Assembly (NCBI GenBank): GCA_000499405.2
Contig: HG738140.1
Span: 4,548,008-4,612,007, forward strand
Length of the DNA stretch: 64,000 nt
From: Onchocerca volvulus
Lineage: Eukaryota; Nematoda; Chromadorea; Rhabditida; Onchocercidae
Direction: 5' to 3'
Notes under the pieces: generated by a model
The model's database searches: none
The model's input: only the letters and a program-made list of their open reading frames with translations
Told to the model about the DNA's origin: nothing
Program-made: the position numbers and the translations under genes
Shown: positions 61,201 through 64,000 of the stretch, piece by piece
How positions within the stretch are numbered: the stretch's first letter is position 1
Layout of the letters: the number at the start of each line of letters is the position of its first letter

Positions 61201-63934
61201 TGAAGCCGGACTTGAGGATGAATGGTTGCGAGCACGGTTGAAAATGGCTGAAAGTCAACGAGAAACAGCAGATCAGTTCAAACACACTCTGCTGAGCAAT
61301 CACGCAATTATAATCACTTTGCATTTCGGTACAATCCAGTTGATGATTATAGCTTGACCCGTGTGTTCTCATCGGCACTATGACTGAAGTATGTCCTTAT
61401 TGCAAGACTCTAATATTTAATGCAGAAACGAAAGAAATGTGTTGTGCTGTCGGGAAAATTAAACTGTTTCAACTTTGCGAATCGCTAGAGCTATTAGAAA
61501 CTTTACTTGCCGGATATACCGCTGAACCAAAGTATTTCCTATCTAAAATCAGAAGATACAATGTTTATTTTCAAATGACATCGTTTCAGCACAGATGTCG
61601 CTAATAACTCAATTCATACAACTTTCGAAATGAAAGAATAAATTTATCATAAAGCCAGCTCTTTGCTTCCGTTCCCAGATGGTCAACATAAATTCGTACC
61701 AATATATATGTAGAAATTTCAACAGAATTCGTCTTTGACATATAAGATACAGACGAGTTTTTCGACATCTATTGTTGACCTAACCGAGTCTCAATAGCAA
61801 AAGTCTCAATAGCATCCCCAATCCAACCAGATTACAATCCAAATTACAATCCGATCAGATTTTTTTCCCCAAAATTTCCCACCTAACCCGATTGCCCCAC
61901 AGCAACGTCTTTAAACAAAAAGTATTTAAAAATATGCGCCTATACGAACGCAACGTCATATCAAAATTTCAAAGAAACGGTTAAAACTTTCGGAGATTTA
62001 AGATTTTGAACAAATGAACATTTAAATTTTTATTAATATAACTAGCTGGACCCGGCCACGTGTTCCACGGCAACAGTGGTCGGGTCTACTTGGTAGTAGC
62101 TAGATTTTTTATTCCTTTAAATTGAAATTAAATTCAACAAATCCAAAATTTCATTTGAAATTCTTTTTGGGTAAATTTATAGCAAAAAGTTTAATATTTA
62201 ATTTTTAAATATTACCGGTATGCAATCCAGGTGTAACAGCCGCCCAATTTTCAAGTTTTAACCAATCAAGCAGTGTAATCATAATGATCATTTGTAAACC
62301 GATACTTGTTTTACGGTAATCTTGCAATTCATTCCATTCGTTTGCTACTAGATAAGTTCGCCTTGAAAATAAGGATTTTATTTTCGTTTTTCTCAAATTT
62401 GAAATAATTTCAAAAAATTAATAATTATGTAAGTCAGAAATAAAACCATTAAATTAGTAATTCGTAAAAGTGATCTTGCAATCATTTCAAGTTTATATAT
62501 AATAACTAGAAGGCAAATAATCGTAAAAATGAAAATTCATTATAAGTTAATCTCACGAATAAATTCTTTCCCATAAATAATAAAAATTTGAAAAAACGAA
62601 TAAAATTGAGCCAAGTTCTGAAATAAATTGAATTTGCAATATTATAAATATATATACAGGTATACGAACAAACGAATTGAATTTGCGATATTATAGATAT
62701 ATTTATATCTATAATATCGCAAATTATATATATATAGATATACAATTATCCGAATAAACTATGTCATACCATATAATAGGCTGGATGATATCTGCACTCT
62801 TGAGGATATCAGATGATGGAGGTGTTTTGTTGTTTGTTTTGAAAGTTACATGAGGTTGTTCCCAATCGATGAAAAATGTTTTGGTAAGAATTAAATGAGC
62901 GCTACAATGTAGTAAGCTAATCATTTTAAGCACTGTTGTTATTAATATATATAATATTAATTTATCTTCCTGAAAAAATCATTCATTTTATTAAAATTCA
63001 AATTTCAAAGTACCATATTTAATAACATATTCTGACGGAATACAAATTATATGCTGTATATTTATGTGATTTATAAAGTGTTAAGTTCATAGCTATAATA
63101 ATGATAATACTTTTAAATTTATAAATTTGATTTGTCATAAGTTTTCAATTTCAAAATAAATTCTAAAATTTTATTCATAAGCAAATTTTGAAAAATTCGA
63201 TTAAAGTGAAATTTGAATTTTCTTGAAGTTTTTTTTTTTTTTTTGAAACTATTTAAAAAATAAATCTTACTTGTTCACGGTTGAATATTACATATTGAGG
63301 TATTTTTTGCATCTTATATGCATAAATCGTAAATAGAATTGGTATTAGAACAATAAAAAGAAATATGTCGCTCAAAATGTCACATTCAAATAGAAGTAAT
63401 TTGATAAGCGTAGCACTATCGATGATCATTTTTCCGGAACGCTTTCCCCAACTGAAATTATCGATAATATTTTATGAAATTTTTGAAAATTTTTAAAAAT
63501 AATATAATCTGAAAATATTTTGTTCAGACAACATTATTCAAGCTATTGATTGCACTCATCGTTTGTGTATTTATAAATAAATCAAATATTGTATGAAAAT
63601 GCAAAAAAAAAAAAAAAAAAAAATGATTACTGTCCATTTTTATGATCAAATTTTGGATTTTTCAAATAGATACTTGATGAAAAAAAGCCTGAAAGTTATA
63701 ATAAACGGTGGAAATAATAATATTGATACTTGTAAGCTCGCATAGCTGCAAAAATAAATGATAAAACTGCTAGAACGAATAATATAATCTCGATGTATTG
63801 AAAGAATTGGAATCCATTGGTGGAATAAATAACACCAAATTGTAGCAATATTTGTTTTTCTGGATTCCATTGTACTTCGGCATGTCGAATTTGTACATAT
63901 GGTGATATTTTTTGACCATCTCTTTCTGACTGAA
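58260..63934 (-). CDS. TMEM67: Meckelin (TMEM67/MKS3), C-terminal half
   Basis: Eight minus-strand exons join in phase: 63929 or 63934 to 63730, 63451-63271, 62969-62770, 62361-62216, 60167-59887, 59648-59457, 59160-59015, 58488-58260, about 524 residues; the N-terminal half lies off the right edge. Meckelin is a multi-pass membrane protein of the ciliary transition zone (MKS module), in worms restricted to ciliated neurons. Signatures shared with the human protein: FIDWEQP, RTYLVANEWNE, IDLCSISNISIFVLTH followed by GYYIHGRSVH, ENLCGTRGL, SGAFIYGNEWIYLSFEL and the C-terminal DHRFLF just before the stop. At least six hydrophobic segments are visible, for example FIVLIPILFTIYAY and SIYLTVSMIQWFL. 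The junction 59015 to 58488 was chosen by phase over a gtaagg donor three codons earlier. The intron at 60168-62215 carries a mobile-element relic. Confidence 0.95.
61045..61604 (+). pseudogene. Helitron helicase N-terminal fragment, frameshifted
   Basis: Three pieces in different frames: 61045-61203 (52 codons), an interrupted stretch 61204-61379, and 61380-61604 (74 codons). The last has the paired cysteines VCPYC...MCC seen in the family before the Rep domain and ends soon after FQMTSF. Stop codons and frame changes between conserved blocks show it cannot make the full protein. Confidence 0.72.
62041..62104. repeat. GC-rich hairpin near the mobile-element relic
   Basis: gacccggccac (62049-62059) pairs with gtggtcgggtc (62076-62086) with one G-T pair, inside an outer ctagct/agctag inverted pair at 62042-62047 and 62098-62103. 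It may mark one end of the inserted element or be a separate small repeat. Confidence 0.6.
62629..62725. repeat. Near-perfect 46-base palindrome with adjacent direct repeat
   Basis: Arms 62680-62701 and 62704-62725 (22 bases each, core tttgcgatattatagata) are exact reverse complements with a 2-base spacer. A partial direct copy, aattgaatttgcaatattat, lies at 62629-62648. All are within a TMEM67 intron. Confidence 0.9.
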
Positions 63935-64000
63935 CTAGGATAAATTTTTTCAAAATATCTTTTCTTGTGTAAATGTAAAAGTTTTTAATGATTTAAATTT

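Larger units (their letters stand above)
60441..62104 (+). mobile_element. Broken Helitron-type element in a TMEM67 intron
   Basis: Inside a 2.0 kb TMEM67 intron the base composition rises in GC. From 61045 a + strand reading starts MPRRRSNLGR, followed across at least two frameshifts by NYNHFAFRYNPVDDYSL (about 61308-61358) and, from 61380, by VCPYCKTLIF, MCCAVGKIKL, and KYFLSKIRRYNVYFQMTSF. These are the recurrent N-terminal sequences of Helitron Rep/helicase proteins. The Rep and helicase cores are absent, so the element is a truncated, non-autonomous relic. A ~100-codon open frame at 60702-61001 with VQVQ repeats and a pyrimidine-rich tract at 60525-60655 precede it and may belong to the insertion. 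Exact ends were not found. Confidence 0.7.

Noticed and set aside
62098..62103. agctag as the CTRR terminus of the Helitron
   Set aside because: The base after ctag is a, not the t expected at a Helitron target site, so the end is not established.

Overview
The window is eukaryotic nuclear DNA, very AT-rich, with genes broken into many short exons joined by GT-AG introns. An MSP (major sperm protein)-type domain, possible leader trans-splice acceptors a few bases before start codons, and intron/exon proportions point to a nematode. A filarial/spirurid worm is my best guess, but that is inference. I rebuilt the gene models by hand from splice sites, reading-phase continuity and family motifs; only three of them could be followed with essentially no doubtful junction.

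Layout, left to right: (1) + strand 920-5166, an Apollo/SNM1B (DCLRE1B)-like metallo-beta-lactamase/beta-CASP protein whose metal-binding motifs are degraded; (2) - strand 10696-6816, a tetraspanin-like gene with the six-cysteine large loop but only two visible membrane segments and a duplicated exon; (3) + strand 12769-14393, a small MSP-domain-like gene with a decayed copy of its first exon upstream; (4) - strand 17899-15320, splicing factor PRPF38A; (5) a divergent 2.1 kb spacer with a ~66 bp minisatellite; (6) + strand 20050-21386, GSKIP; (7) about 8 kb of AT-rich spacer; (8) + strand ~30680-45832, a PTB + polyQ linker + SH2 adaptor (SHC-like) with a 7.5 kb intron; (9) - strand 55738-46625, a SARA/endofin (ZFYVE9/16)-like FYVE protein in 20 exons; (10) a cluster of unrecognised open frames at 57.5-58.2 kb; (11) - strand from the right edge to 58260, the C-terminal half of meckelin (TMEM67/MKS3), with a broken Helitron-type element in one intron.

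The genes do not form a pathway: they cover DNA/telomere maintenance, membrane organisation, splicing, PKA/GSK3 anchoring, tyrosine-kinase signalling, endosomal signalling and the ciliary transition zone. The most unusual signals are the probable dead nuclease, the two-pass tetraspanin with a frame-preserving duplicated exon, a tandem array of splice-acceptor-like units ending in the real acceptor of the adaptor gene, and several long perfect hairpins in introns and spacers.
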